Shown here: positions 7,349 to 16,657 of the stretch, one piece after another | Position numbering within the stretch: the stretch's first letter is position 1 | How the letters are laid out: each line of letters begins with the position of its first letter | Assembly (NCBI GenBank): GCA_021846565.1 | Contig: JAJZWS010000030.1 | Coordinates: forward strand, 1-35,531 | Length of the DNA stretch: 35,531 nucleotides | Source of the DNA: Bacillota bacterium | GTDB taxonomy: Bacteria > Bacillota > Sulfobacillia > Sulfobacillales > JAIMBI01 | Direction of reading: 5' to 3' | Program-made: the position numbers and the translations under genes | The notes under the pieces: generated by a model | Database searches by the model: none | Seen by the model: the letters and a program-made list of their open reading frames with translations, nothing else | Told to the model about the DNA's origin: nothing

Positions 7349-9205
7349 TTAGCTTTCCCGGGCCTCCCAGATGGAGAAGTTGGGACCCGGCACGCTCACG
7401 GGCTCGTCCGACCGCACCCGGTCGGGCAGCATCCCTCCCGGACCGGCATAAAGCCCGTCGGCGGACTCCAGTTTCCGCTCCCACCATTCCGAGCATTCCG
7501 GCCCTCCCGGCCCCCAGGGCAGGATCATCGGCTCGGGGTGCCCCGCGGGGACCCACACCAGCGCCAGGCGCTGGCCGCCACCGTGACGTTCCACCACCAC
7601 CGCGTGCGCGCCGGCCTGCGCCGTGATCGTCCCGAGCCGCCGTTCCGCCAGCGCCGGCGCACGGCGCCACGCCAACAGGGCTTTATAATACGCCGCCACG
7701 CCCCGCTGCTCCCGCCGGGTAAGCCGCGAGTCGGCCAAAGCCGCCGCCACCGTCGGGTCGCGGGTGGACTCCATCCAGCCAAACGCCCGCGCTTCATCTG
7801 CCCGGCCGCGCCGGACGGCGTCCATCAGGGCAGCGCCGGCATGATCCACGAAGTACAGGAACGGGGCCGTCTCGCCGTACTCCTCCCCCATGAACAGCAT
7901 CGGCACGAACGGCGCCGTGAGCACCAGCCCCGCCGCCGCCTTGGCCGCCTCTATCCCGGCCTGCACGACCAGCCGATCCCCCTGGGGGCGATTGCCCACC
8001 TGGTCGTGGTTCTGCAGATACACCACCACCGCCGGCGCGGGCGGGGCGTCGGCGGCGTCGTAGGGCCGGCCGTAGTGTCGGCCACGATAGCCAGACCAGC
8101 GGCCGGTCTGGACGAGGCCCTGGCGCATCGCTGCCGCCACATCGGTGAGCGCCCCAAAGTCCTGGTAGTAGCCGGCACGGTCTGGGGTCAAGGCGGCATG
8201 CACCGCATGGTGGACATCGTCGGACCAAAACGCGTCGAAGCCGAGGCCGCCCAACGGGGCCGGCCGCACCACGCGGGGCGCGTTCCAGTCGCTCTCCGCC
8301 ACCAGCCAGGCGGGCCGCCCCTTGCTACGGCCCGCCTCGTGCAGGGCGGTGGTCACCTGTTCCCAAAAGGGCCACGCCGTCTGGTCGATAATGGCGTGAA
8401 CAGCATCAAAGCGAAAGCCATCCAAGTGAAAGCGCCGCTGCCACTCCAGGGCGTGGCTCAAGAAAAAGTGCCGCACCCCATCGGAGCCGCGCCCGTCAAA
8501 GTTCAGGGCGGGCCCCCACGGCGTCCGATGGCGCTCCGAGTAATACGGGGCAAACTCGTCCCAGTACACCCCTTCGGGACCGATATGGTTGTACACCACG
8601 TCCATGATGACGCCCAGGCCCGTCTGATGCGCGGCGTCCACCAGCCGGCAGAGGCCGTCCGCCCCGCCCAGGCTCTCCTGCACGGCAAACGGAAACACGC
8701 CATCGTAACCCCAGTTCCATCGACCCGGGCATTGGGAGACCGGGAGCAGTTCCAGCGCCGAGATGCCCAAGTGCGCCAGCCGGGGCAGATCCGCGATGGC
8801 CCCGTCAAACGTGCCCGCGTCCGTAAAGGTCCCCACATGCATCTCGTACACCGAAAACTCAGGGGCCGCAGGGGTCATGCCCGGCCACGCCTCGTCATGC
8901 CACGCATGCCCATCGGCCCAGAGCGCCGAGGGCGCCAGCACCCCATCGGGCTGCCACCGCGACGCCGGGTCGGCCCGCACCGGACCGTCGGGGCAGAGCT
9001 GGAAGCCATACCGGGTCCCCACCGGCCGGTCCGGCAGGCGGGCGGTCCAGTACCCCGCCGGCTCCGGGGTCATGGCCCACCCCTCGCCGGTGTCGGGCAG
9101 CACCAGGCGCGGCCCCCGACTCCGGGGTGCCCATAGACGGACCTGCCAGCCACCGTGCGCCATCGGCACCGCGCCCAGCGGGCCGCGGGCGCTCCACGGC
9201 GTCAT
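7349..9205 (-). CDS. treZ: Malto-oligosyltrehalose trehalohydrolase
   Basis: TreZ hydrolyses the alpha-1,4 bond next to the terminal trehalose of malto-oligosyltrehalose, releasing trehalose. The 618-residue length is normal. An N-terminal E-set domain (WQVRLWAPRS) precedes a GH13 barrel containing YEMHVGTFT, ELLPVSQCPGRWNWGYDG and VYNHIGPEG. The catalytic triad is Asp267 in DGFRFDAVHAI, Glu304 in LVAESDWN and Asp401 in LQNHDQVGNR. The WNWGYDG and SDWNAPRV segments distinguish TreZ from branching and debranching enzymes. Its ATG overlaps the malQ stop by 4 bases (ATGA), so translation is probably coupled. The usual partner treY is not in this window, so either it lies elsewhere or this TreZ works on another supply of substrate. 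Confidence 0.93.
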   Translation of the reverse strand: MTPWSARGPLGAVPMAHGGWQVRLWAPRSRGPRLVLPDTGEGWAMTPEPAGYWTARLPDRPVGTRYGFQLCPDGPVRADPASRWQPDGVLAPSALWADGHAWHDEAWPGMTPAAPEFSVYEMHVGTFTDAGTFDGAIADLPRLAHLGISALELLPVSQCPGRWNWGYDGVFPFAVQESLGGADGLCRLVDAAHQTGLGVIMDVVYNHIGPEGVYWDEFAPYYSERHRTPWGPALNFDGRGSDGVRHFFLSHALEWQRRFHLDGFRFDAVHAIIDQTAWPFWEQVTTALHEAGRSKGRPAWLVAESDWNAPRVVRPAPLGGLGFDAFWSDDVHHAVHAALTPDRAGYYQDFGALTDVAAAMRQGLVQTGRWSGYRGRHYGRPYDAADAPPAPAVVVYLQNHDQVGNRPQGDRLVVQAGIEAAKAAAGLVLTAPFVPMLFMGEEYGETAPFLYFVDHAGAALMDAVRRGRADEARAFGWMESTRDPTVAAALADSRLTRREQRGVAAYYKALLAWRRAPALAERRLGTITAQAGAHAVVVERHGGGQRLALVWVPAGHPEPMILPWGPGGPECSEWWERKLESADGLYAGPGGMLPDRVRSDEPVSVPGPNFSIWEARES

Positions 9206-11199
9206 GAGCGCGGCCTCGCGGCCCCCGGGGCCTCTGCCCCCGGGACGCAGCCCACGCGCCGAGCGGCCAGCGCCTTAAGCCAGGCCAGAAGCTCCGGGTC
9301 CTCCAGGACCTCCTCCAACGTGCGGGACGCGCGCCGCGACCAGTTCCGCTGGGAGGGGGTGCCAGGCTGGTTGGGCGCACGGGGCTCCAGCCACCAGTCC
9401 TCGAGGTTGACGACCAGCCACGCGGCGCCGGTGCCCGCCAGCCACGCCATGGTGGCGCGATGCACCTCCGCGGGCCCGGCGGTAGCCGAGAGCCTGAGCC
9501 ACAGGCGCCACGACGCCTGCACCCCCGGGTCCAGAGCGGCCCACATCGCGGCAAACATGGGCATGTCGTGCGTGCCGGTGGTCACGAGGCTCTGGGCGGG
9601 GGGCTCCTCCTGGCTGGCCGGCCGTCCCGGATGCACGACCACCAGGCGGTGGATATCCCGCATGGCCATGGTGCGGCGCACCACCGCCGGGACATTCCCC
9701 AAATCCTCCCCCACCACCGGCGTGCCCGCGCGATGGGACTCCAGCGTCAGCACCGCATACAGCTCGTCGGCGGGATACTGTACGTAAACCCCATCCTGCG
9801 CCGTGGCCCCTTGGGGGATCCACAACAGCCGATGGAGACCCATCACATGATCGAGGCGCAGGACGCCCGCCATCTGGAGATGGACTCCGAGGGCCCGCCG
9901 CCAATACTGATACCCATCCTCGCGCAGCTGGCTCGGCACCACGGGCGGCATGTCCCACCGCTGGCCCACGCTGGAAAGCGCATCCGGCGGGGATCCCATG
10001 CTCATGTCCCGCGCAAACAGGTGGCGCTGGCGCCACACATCGTAGCCCGCCGGATGCACCCCTACCGGAAAGTCCAACAAGGGTCCCCGCCCGGCGGCCG
10101 TCCACTGCCGCATGGCGGCTTCGGCGCTCCGCGCCGCATACGCGTAAAACTGCACGCGCTCCGCCGACACCGCGCCCGGGGGAATGCGGCCGCCACGCGC
10201 TGGTTCGGGCCAGCGCGACCACGGCGTGGGGTGCGCGTCGTAGTAGGCGCGGAAGGCGGCGTAGTCCCGCGTGGCGTCATCCGGCGCCACGTCGGATCGC
10301 GTCCGCCACGCCTGTTCCAGCGCGTCCCGCCGCGCCCGGCCCACCGCCCGCCAGTCGATGGCGCCCGCCCGCCCACGCCGCACAACCCCCGCGGCCGGTT
10401 CGCCCGCCACGTAGGCCTCGCTCCAGAACAGCCGCGTGATGGGGCGATACGGGCTGGCATCGGCCGCCTGTCCCTCCAGCCACGTGGGCAGCAGGGGCAG
10501 AGTGGCAACCAAAGCCGGGGCCTTATCGGCCCACTCGGCCAGTTGACCCAGCGCGTCGTAACTCCCCATCGGCTGACCGGCGGCCGCCAACCCATAGGGC
10601 GGGCAAAACACGCCCAGCGCAGGTTCCCTCGGGCCCGGCGCCGCGCGGCCGGGTGGGGCAATGACCAACGTGTCCGCCGTGATCCCCATCACCTCCACCG
10701 TAAGCCGGTGGTACCCGAGCGGAATGCGCATCATCGGGAGAACCAGCCGCCACTCCTGATAGGCGTCTCCTGCCACCCGGGTGGTGGCCACCAGCACGGG
10801 ATCCACAGCCATCGGCCCTAACACGCCGCCCGCTTCCCACGCGAGGGTGACCGCCACTGGCCCACTCACCGCCGCCGGGACCCGCATGGTTACGCGCAGG
10901 CTCACGCGGGTGGGGCTGGCCCGCGCCAGGGTGATCGGCTCCAGCACCCGGCGCCAACGCGCGACCTGGTGATCCAACAGCGCCTTTACGGCGTCCTCCG
11001 CCGAGGACACCGCCACCCCCAAGCCCGCCAACACCGCCAGCAGCGTGTCTTCCGACGCGCGGTGCGTCACCCCCAGGGCATCTTTGTATTTGGTTTGCAC
11101 GCCGTGGCGCTGCGCCAGCAGCACCAACGAACGCTCGCGTTCGCGCAGGCCGTCCCATCCGTCCCGTGACGATGGCACCCACGACCGCCCCCTTCCCAT
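9202..11199 (-). CDS. malQ: 4-alpha-glucanotransferase (GH77, amylomaltase)
   Basis: MalQ moves alpha-1,4-glucan segments between maltodextrins and releases glucose. The 665-residue protein has an actinobacterial-type N-terminal extension (LLAQRHGVQTKYKDALG, about residue 25 on) before the GH77 barrel. Catalytic residues are seen as Asp450 (LRLDHVMGL), Glu498 (VVGEDLGNVP) and Asp545 (TGTHDMPMF), with the acceptor-site segment CPPYGLAAAGQPMGSYD. The start at ATG 11199 is preferred because homology begins just after it and a leftward promoter ends at 11261. The frame is open to 11412, but that extension would run over the divergent glgE promoter. It is the first gene of the leftward glucan operon. 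Confidence 0.9.
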   Translation of the reverse strand: MGRGRSWVPSSRDGWDGLRERERSLVLLAQRHGVQTKYKDALGVTHRASEDTLLAVLAGLGVAVSSAEDAVKALLDHQVARWRRVLEPITLARASPTRVSLRVTMRVPAAVSGPVAVTLAWEAGGVLGPMAVDPVLVATTRVAGDAYQEWRLVLPMMRIPLGYHRLTVEVMGITADTLVIAPPGRAAPGPREPALGVFCPPYGLAAAGQPMGSYDALGQLAEWADKAPALVATLPLLPTWLEGQAADASPYRPITRLFWSEAYVAGEPAAGVVRRGRAGAIDWRAVGRARRDALEQAWRTRSDVAPDDATRDYAAFRAYYDAHPTPWSRWPEPARGGRIPPGAVSAERVQFYAYAARSAEAAMRQWTAAGRGPLLDFPVGVHPAGYDVWRQRHLFARDMSMGSPPDALSSVGQRWDMPPVVPSQLREDGYQYWRRALGVHLQMAGVLRLDHVMGLHRLLWIPQGATAQDGVYVQYPADELYAVLTLESHRAGTPVVGEDLGNVPAVVRRTMAMRDIHRLVVVHPGRPASQEEPPAQSLVTTGTHDMPMFAAMWAALDPGVQASWRLWLRLSATAGPAEVHRATMAWLAGTGAAWLVVNLEDWWLEPRAPNQPGTPSQRNWSRRASRTLEEVLEDPELLAWLKALAARRVGCVPGAEAPGAARPRS

Positions 11200-11260
11200 G
11201 GTCCGTTGTGCTCTCCCGAGACCGTGCGCCGCCGGTGCGTGGCCCCTGTGTCCCGTCGAC

Positions 11261-11288
11261 CGTATGCCAATCCGACGCGCGAGGTCAA
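11261..11288 (-). promoter_or_regulatory. Candidate malQ operon promoter
   Basis: Read leftward, TTGACC (-35, complement of 11283-11288) and CATACG (-10, complement of 11261-11266) are 16 bases apart. The -35 is strong and the -10 weak. Transcription would begin near 11254, leaving a leader of about 55 bases before the malQ ATG. Confidence 0.4.
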
Positions 11289-11330
11289 CCCAGCCCACGG
11301 GCGTTCGCGCGTCGCGGCGCACACTTGGGC

Positions 11331-11336
11331 TACAAT
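11331..11336 (+). promoter_or_regulatory. Candidate -10 box for the glgE operon
   Basis: TACAAT (5 of 6 matches) lies 45 bases before the glgE GTG. No good -35 hexamer is found 16-18 bases upstream, so an activator may be needed. The two divergent promoters are about 45 bases apart and could share an operator. Confidence 0.4.
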
Positions 11337-11381
11337 AGCGCCCAGGGAACCACCCATGTGGCACGGGAGGAGGCGACCCGC

Positions 11382-13355
11382 GTGGACCCATCCCATCCGC
11401 CGTTTCCCGCACGGGTGGTCGTGACTCAGCTGTCCCCCGAGGTGGAAGCGGGACGATTTCCCGCCAAAGCGGTGGCGGGCGACCCGGTGGTCGTGCGCGC
11501 CCGCGTGTTTGCGGATGGACATGACGTGGTCGGGGCTCACGTCCTTTGGCAGGATGCCGGTGGCGAGGCGAGGGTGCTGCCCATGCGGTCGACAGGCAAC
11601 GATTGGTTTTCGGCCACCATCCCGTCCGGCCCTGTCGGCCTGGCCCGCTACCGAGTGGTGGGCTTTGTAGACGCGCTGGCCACCTGGCACGCCGGCGCCG
11701 TCAAAAAGCTGGAGGCCGGGGTCTTGGACCGCATCGACTGCCTCCAAGGCGCAGAGTACCTGGAGGGTGCGCGAACGCGCCTGCCCGGCGGCGACCGTCC
11801 GCTGTCCGAGATGGCCCGCTGGTGGCGCACGGCGCGTCCTCGCCCCTCCGCCCAGTTGACCAACCGCCTTGAGCAGGTGGCGGCGCTCGCAGACACGCTG
11901 GACGCACCCGCCGACGCCACCGTGGGTCCGTGGCGGGAGGTGTGGGTGGATCCACCGACCGCGGCGTTCAGCGCCTGGTACGAGCTGTTTCCACGCTCCA
12001 CAGGGGAGGCGGGGGCTCCCGGCACTCTGGTCACCCTTATGCGCCGTCTCCCCTACGTCCGCGCGCTGGGCTTCGATGTGCTGTACCTGCCGCCCGTGCA
12101 TCCCATCGGACGCACGGGGCGCAAGGGACCGAACAATGACCCCGCGCCGCCCCCCACCGCCGACGTGCCGGGCAGTCCGTGGGCCATCGGCGCGCGGGAG
12201 GGAGGACACCAGGCGATCCACCCGGACCTCGGCACCCTGGATGACTTTGATGCCCTGGTGGCGGCCGCCGCTTCGGAGGGCCTCGCCATCGCGCTCGATT
12301 TGGCGTTTCAGTGCGCGCCGGACCACCCTTGGGTGGCCGAGCACCCCGAGTGGTTTCGTCATCGGCCGGACGGCACCATTCAGTACGCGGAAAACCCCCC
12401 CAAAACCTATCAGGACATCTACCCGCTGGATCTGGCAGGCGAGGCCTACGGGGCGCTGTGGGAGGCATGCCGCGACGTCGTGCGGTTTTGGATCGGGCAT
12501 GGCGTCCGGATTTTCCGCGTCGACAATCCGCACACCAAACCCTTTGATTTCTGGGAGTGGCTCATTCGCTCGCTCAGAGCCGAGCATCCGGATCTCGTGT
12601 TCCTGGCCGAGGCGTTCACTCGACCCGCCGTCATGGCGCGGCTCGCGCAGCTGGGCTTTTCGCAATCGTACACCTATTTTGCCTGGCGCCATACGGGTAG
12701 GGACCTCCGCTCGTACGTCGAAGAGTTGCAGGGGTGGCCCGAGGCCGATTTCTTTCGGCCCAACTTCTGGCCCAACACCCCCGACATCCTGACCGAGTTC
12801 CTACAGACTGGCGGCCCCGCCGCGTTTGCCGTGCGCGCGGTACTGGCCGCCACGCTCTCATCCAATTACGGCATTTATGGTCCGGCCTTCGAAGAGGCCA
12901 TGGGGGAGCCGCTTGCTCCGGGCCGCGAAGAGTATCGGGATTCCGAGAAGTATCAGGTGCGGCACTGGGCCTGGGATCCCTCCCGGGGCCTCGGGCCCCT
13001 CCTGACCCGGCTGAACCAGGTGCGGGCGACGCACCCGGCCCTCCAGCGATTTGGCAATGTCCGCTTTCACGCGACGGACAACCCGGAGCTTTTGGCGTAC
13101 AGTCGGCAGGACCCCCGGGGGCAGGACACCCTGCTGGTGGTCGTGAACCTGGATCCCGCGTGGCCCCAGAGCGGTTTTGCGACGCTTGACCTATCGTCGC
13201 TCGGCATGGCGGCCGCTGGGCCCTTTGCCGTGCGGGATTTGCTGGCGGGGCGTACATACCAGTGGAACGGCGCCGTCAACTACGTGGCGCTGTCGCCCGC
13301 TGAACAGCCCGCGCACGTGTTCGAAGTCGTGCCCACGAGCCCGGCCCCGCCGTAG
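11382..13355 (+). CDS. glgE: Alpha-1,4-glucan:maltose-1-phosphate maltosyltransferase
   Basis: GlgE transfers maltose from alpha-maltose-1-phosphate to the non-reducing end of alpha-1,4-glucans. The 657-residue protein has the typical N-terminal beta domain, then the GlgE-specific LPPVHPIGRTGRKGPNN and SPWAIGAREGGH segments. The GH13_3 catalytic residues are visible: Asp381 in IFRVDNPHTKP, Glu410 in FLAEAFTRP and Asp468 in NTPDIL. The DSEKYQVRHWAW motif near residue 525 is also characteristic. GTG 11382 is chosen because GGGAGGAGG (11365-11373) lies 8 bases upstream. The frame remains open back to 11166, but that stretch has non-homologous, low-complexity sequence and would cover the promoter. 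It is the first gene of the rightward operon. Confidence 0.95.
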   Translation: MDPSHPPFPARVVVTQLSPEVEAGRFPAKAVAGDPVVVRARVFADGHDVVGAHVLWQDAGGEARVLPMRSTGNDWFSATIPSGPVGLARYRVVGFVDALATWHAGAVKKLEAGVLDRIDCLQGAEYLEGARTRLPGGDRPLSEMARWWRTARPRPSAQLTNRLEQVAALADTLDAPADATVGPWREVWVDPPTAAFSAWYELFPRSTGEAGAPGTLVTLMRRLPYVRALGFDVLYLPPVHPIGRTGRKGPNNDPAPPPTADVPGSPWAIGAREGGHQAIHPDLGTLDDFDALVAAAASEGLAIALDLAFQCAPDHPWVAEHPEWFRHRPDGTIQYAENPPKTYQDIYPLDLAGEAYGALWEACRDVVRFWIGHGVRIFRVDNPHTKPFDFWEWLIRSLRAEHPDLVFLAEAFTRPAVMARLAQLGFSQSYTYFAWRHTGRDLRSYVEELQGWPEADFFRPNFWPNTPDILTEFLQTGGPAAFAVRAVLAATLSSNYGIYGPAFEEAMGEPLAPGREEYRDSEKYQVRHWAWDPSRGLGPLLTRLNQVRATHPALQRFGNVRFHATDNPELLAYSRQDPRGQDTLLVVVNLDPAWPQSGFATLDLSSLGMAAAGPFAVRDLLAGRTYQWNGAVNYVALSPAEQPAHVFEVVPTSPAPP

Positions 13356-13376
13356 GCGCTGGGTACACCCAGGCGC
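13356..13376 (+). other. Intercistronic hairpin between glgE and treS
   Basis: Directly after the glgE stop, GCGC-TGGGT-AC-ACCCA-G-GCGC can fold into a 9-bp stem with one bulged G. There is no following T run, so it is not a standard terminator. It may stabilise the upstream mRNA or tune expression of the next gene. Role inferred from position. Confidence 0.35.
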
Positions 13377-13411
13377 ATGGGCGACGGAACAACCGAGAAG
13401 AGAGGCGCAGA

Positions 13412-16400
13412 ATGCCGAACGGGGTGGACGACTGGTACCGCGATGCCATCATCTACGAGTTGCATGTGCGAACGTTCTATGACGGCAACGGAGACGGCAT
13501 CGGCGACTTTCAAGGTCTCCGCCAAAAGCTGCCGTACCTGAAGGATCTGGGGGTGACCGCGCTTTGGCTCCTCCCCTTCTACCCGTCACCGGGGCGAGAC
13601 GACGGGTATGACATCGCGGATTATCAGAACGTGCACCCAAACTACGGCACGCTCGCGGAGTTTCGCGCGTTTTTAAACGATGCCCACCGACTGGGGCTCC
13701 GCGTCATCACGGAGCTGGTCATCAACCACACGTCGGACCAGCACCCCTGGTTCGAGCGGGCGCGGCATGCGAAGCCCGGCAGTGCGTGGCGCAACTTCTA
13801 CGTTTGGAGCGACACGGCCGACCGATACACCGACGCCCGCATCATCTTCCCCGACTTCGAGCGCTCGAATTGGACGTGGGATCCGGTGGCCGGGCAGTAC
13901 TACTGGCATCGCTTTTACAGCCACCAGCCCGATTTGAATTTTGACAGTCTGCAGGTGCGCCGAGCCGTATTGCGCACCGTCGACTTCTGGCTGGGCATGG
14001 GCGTGGACGGACTCCGCCTGGACGCGGTGCCTTACTTGTTTGAGCGGGAGGGCACCTCTTGCGAAAACCTGCCGGAGACCCACGCCTACTTGAAGGACCT
14101 GCGCCGCCACGTCGACGAGCACTTTCCCCACCGCATGCTCCTGGCGGAGGCCAACCAGTGGCCGGAAGATGCCGTCGCCTATTTCGGCGACGGCGACGAA
14201 TGCCACATGGCGTTTCACTTTCCCCTGATGCCCCGCCTGTTCATGGGTCTCTATCAGGAAAGTCCCGAACCCATCCTGGACATTTTGGAAGAGACGCCGC
14301 CGGTCCCCGAGGGCGCGCAGTGGGCGCTGTTTCTGCGCAATCACGACGAGCTCACGCTGGAGATGGTCACCGAGCAGGAACGCGACTACATGTACCAGGC
14401 TTACGCCGAAGACCCCCGAAGCCGCATCAACCTGGGCATTCGGCGCCGCCTCATGCCGCTCTTGAACAACAACCGCCGCCGCGCCGAACTGATGCATGCG
14501 CTGTTATTGGCGCTTCCGGGCACCCCCGTGCTGTACTACGGCAATGAGATTGGCATGGGGGACAACATTTATTTAGGCGACCGTGACGGGGTGCGGACCC
14601 CGTTTCAGTGGAGCGGCGACAAAAACGCCGGCTTTTCGAGGGCCAATCCGCAGAAGCTGGTGCTGCCCGTGGTCACGGACCCGGAGTACCATTATGAAGC
14701 CGTCAACGCCGAGGCCCAGCGCGCCAACCCGCATTCGCTGTGGTGGTGGTTGAAGCGCCTCATTGCGCTGCGCCGCAGCACGCCGGCGTTTGGGCGCGGC
14801 CAGCTTTCGGTGGTGGATGCCAACAACCCGCACGTGCTGGCCTTTGTCCGCAGCCTCCCCGACAGCGACCCACCCGAGCATGTACTGGTGGTGGCCAACC
14901 TGTCCCGCTTCGCACAGCTGGCAGCGCTGGACCTGTCCGCGTATCAGGGCACCCACCTGGTGGAGCTGTTTGGCCGGACGGCGTTTCCCGCCGTGGCGGC
15001 CGAGCCCTACCCTATCACGCTGGGGCCTCACGGTTTCTTTTATTTCCGGCTGGACCCGGTGGCCGTCGAGGTGGGCGGTGTCATGCCACTGGGCGCGCCG
15101 CTCATGGTGCGCCAGGCGTGGGAGGAGTTGTTGGACGAGGGGGCTGGTCGGCGAGCGCTGGAGGCGGCGCTGTTGAGACACCTGGGCCAGGCCCGCTGGT
15201 TTGGCGGTCGGGGACGGCACGTGGCACGGTGCCAGCTGGAATCCCAACCGCCGCTGGCGGCGTTTCGTCTACTTACCGTGCGCGTTACCTACCAGGACGG
15301 GGGGCAGGAGCGCTATCTGGTGCCCGCCGGCTGGAGTGACGACCCCAGCGGGCACGACCTGGTCGAGGTGCGCACCGACGCGGGCCAAAGTGGCTTCGTG
15401 CGGGATGCGGGCCAGGACCCGGAATTCAGCCGGGCTGTGGCGGCGCGCTTGGCCCGCCGCAACTCCCGCGGACGCGCAAGCCTGGCCGGTTGGACCCAGG
15501 GTGCCTTCTTGCGCCGCTGGAACGACCCAGACTGCGACTGGACGCCCCATCCGCTGACGCGCGAGCAGTCCAACACGTCGGTCCGGCTGGGGAACACGGC
15601 GCTGTTAAAACTTTACCGCCGCCTGGAGCCGGGGCCGCAGCCGGATTTCGAGGTCACGCGGTACCTGAACCGGATGGGCTTTGCCCACAGCCCCACAGTG
15701 CTGGCGACGCTGGACCTTTTGGACAGGGCCCCCAACGGCCGGGACGGGACACCGGCCACCACCCTGCTGTCGGTGGCGAGCTACGTCCCGCACACCGCGG
15801 ACGGGTGGGAGTGGGCTGCGGCGGCCGCCCAGGCCTACGTGGACCAGCCCAGCCCCGACGCGCTCGCGGCCCTGATGCCGGACGTGGCTCGGCTGGCCCG
15901 GGTCACGGCCGAACTGCACCGGGCGCTCTTGTCGCCATCCACCGATCCCGCGTTCAAACCCGAACCCATGACGCCCTTTATCCGCCGCAGCTTGTATCAG
16001 GGGGTGCGCCAGGACCTGACCGACACGATCCGCCGGCTGACCCGGGCCGCCGCGGCACCGGGACCCATGGACCTGTGGACGCTTGGGCTGGTGCGCCGCA
16101 CGCTGGAAGCGCGAGCGCGGCTCGCGGCGCTGGCCGACGCCGTGCTGGACGCCCCCCTCACGGTCAACCGGTGCCGGATTCACGGCGACTTGCATCTGGG
16201 CCAGGTGCTGTATACGGGTGACGATTTCGTGGTGATCGATTTTGAAGGCGAGCCGCGCCGGCGCCTGTCGGAGCGGCGGCTCAAGAGCCTGCCGGTCCGT
16301 GATGTGGCGGGCATGCTGCGCTCCTGGCACTACGCCGCCCTGTCCGCCGTGGGGGCAGCGGACGCCGCCATGGCGCCCAGTGACCGCCGTCGGCGCGCCG

Positions 16401-16657
16401 CGCGGGCCCGCACCTGGCATCGGGCGGTGGCCGATCACTACCTGGACATCTATCGGGACGCGCTGCCGACGGCCAGCTGCGTGCCAAAGGATGCATCCAC
16501 CGACCCGTGGCTCGGCGCCTTTTTGCTGGAAAAGGCCGCCTACGAGGTGCAGTACGAGTTGGGCCACCGCCCCGAGTGGGCTTGGATCCCGCTTTTGGGA
16601 TTGCTGGCCCTCGCTGGCGTGCCGGAGGACGACGCAGCGGAGGAGGAAATGCCATGA
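13412..16657 (+). CDS. treS: Trehalose synthase-maltokinase fusion
   Basis: The 1081-residue protein joins two enzymes. Residues 1 to about 555 are TreS, which interconverts trehalose and maltose. Seen are YELHVRTFYDGNGDGIGDF, the catalytic Asp204 (DGLRLDAVPYLF), Glu246 (LLAEANQWP) and Asp312 (LRNHDELTLEM), plus YYGNEIGMGDN. Residues about 570-1075 are maltokinase (Pep2/Mak), which phosphorylates maltose with ATP. Its kinase motifs are IHGDLHLGQVLY (Asp926) and VIDFEGEP (Asp943). The fusion channels trehalose to maltose-1-phosphate for GlgE, encoded 56 bases upstream. The ATG follows AGAGAGG. Its stop overlaps the glgB start as ATGA. Separate treS and mak genes occur in other bacteria; fusions are also well known. 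Confidence 0.95.
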   Translation: MPNGVDDWYRDAIIYELHVRTFYDGNGDGIGDFQGLRQKLPYLKDLGVTALWLLPFYPSPGRDDGYDIADYQNVHPNYGTLAEFRAFLNDAHRLGLRVITELVINHTSDQHPWFERARHAKPGSAWRNFYVWSDTADRYTDARIIFPDFERSNWTWDPVAGQYYWHRFYSHQPDLNFDSLQVRRAVLRTVDFWLGMGVDGLRLDAVPYLFEREGTSCENLPETHAYLKDLRRHVDEHFPHRMLLAEANQWPEDAVAYFGDGDECHMAFHFPLMPRLFMGLYQESPEPILDILEETPPVPEGAQWALFLRNHDELTLEMVTEQERDYMYQAYAEDPRSRINLGIRRRLMPLLNNNRRRAELMHALLLALPGTPVLYYGNEIGMGDNIYLGDRDGVRTPFQWSGDKNAGFSRANPQKLVLPVVTDPEYHYEAVNAEAQRANPHSLWWWLKRLIALRRSTPAFGRGQLSVVDANNPHVLAFVRSLPDSDPPEHVLVVANLSRFAQLAALDLSAYQGTHLVELFGRTAFPAVAAEPYPITLGPHGFFYFRLDPVAVEVGGVMPLGAPLMVRQAWEELLDEGAGRRALEAALLRHLGQARWFGGRGRHVARCQLESQPPLAAFRLLTVRVTYQDGGQERYLVPAGWSDDPSGHDLVEVRTDAGQSGFVRDAGQDPEFSRAVAARLARRNSRGRASLAGWTQGAFLRRWNDPDCDWTPHPLTREQSNTSVRLGNTALLKLYRRLEPGPQPDFEVTRYLNRMGFAHSPTVLATLDLLDRAPNGRDGTPATTLLSVASYVPHTADGWEWAAAAAQAYVDQPSPDALAALMPDVARLARVTAELHRALLSPSTDPAFKPEPMTPFIRRSLYQGVRQDLTDTIRRLTRAAAAPGPMDLWTLGLVRRTLEARARLAALADAVLDAPLTVNRCRIHGDLHLGQVLYTGDDFVVIDFEGEPRRRLSERRLKSLPVRDVAGMLRSWHYAALSAVGAADAAMAPSDRRRRAARARTWHRAVADHYLDIYRDALPTASCVPKDASTDPWLGAFLLEKAAYEVQYELGHRPEWAWIPLLGLLALAGVPEDDAAEEEMP

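Noticed and set aside
7538-9136. 532-codon open frame on the upper strand opposite treZ
   Set aside because: Composition is His/Arg/Pro/Gly-rich as in shadow frames, and TreZ motifs are intact on the other strand.
11166-11381. N-terminal extension of glgE to 11166
   Set aside because: The extension would include the promoter and has no ribosome binding site; GGGAGGAGG at 11365-11373 clearly serves GTG 11382.
11067-12692. 541-codon open frame on the lower strand opposite glgE
   Set aside because: It is an antisense shadow produced by high G+C at third positions. It has no ribosome binding site or recognisable domain, while the upper strand holds every GlgE catalytic motif.
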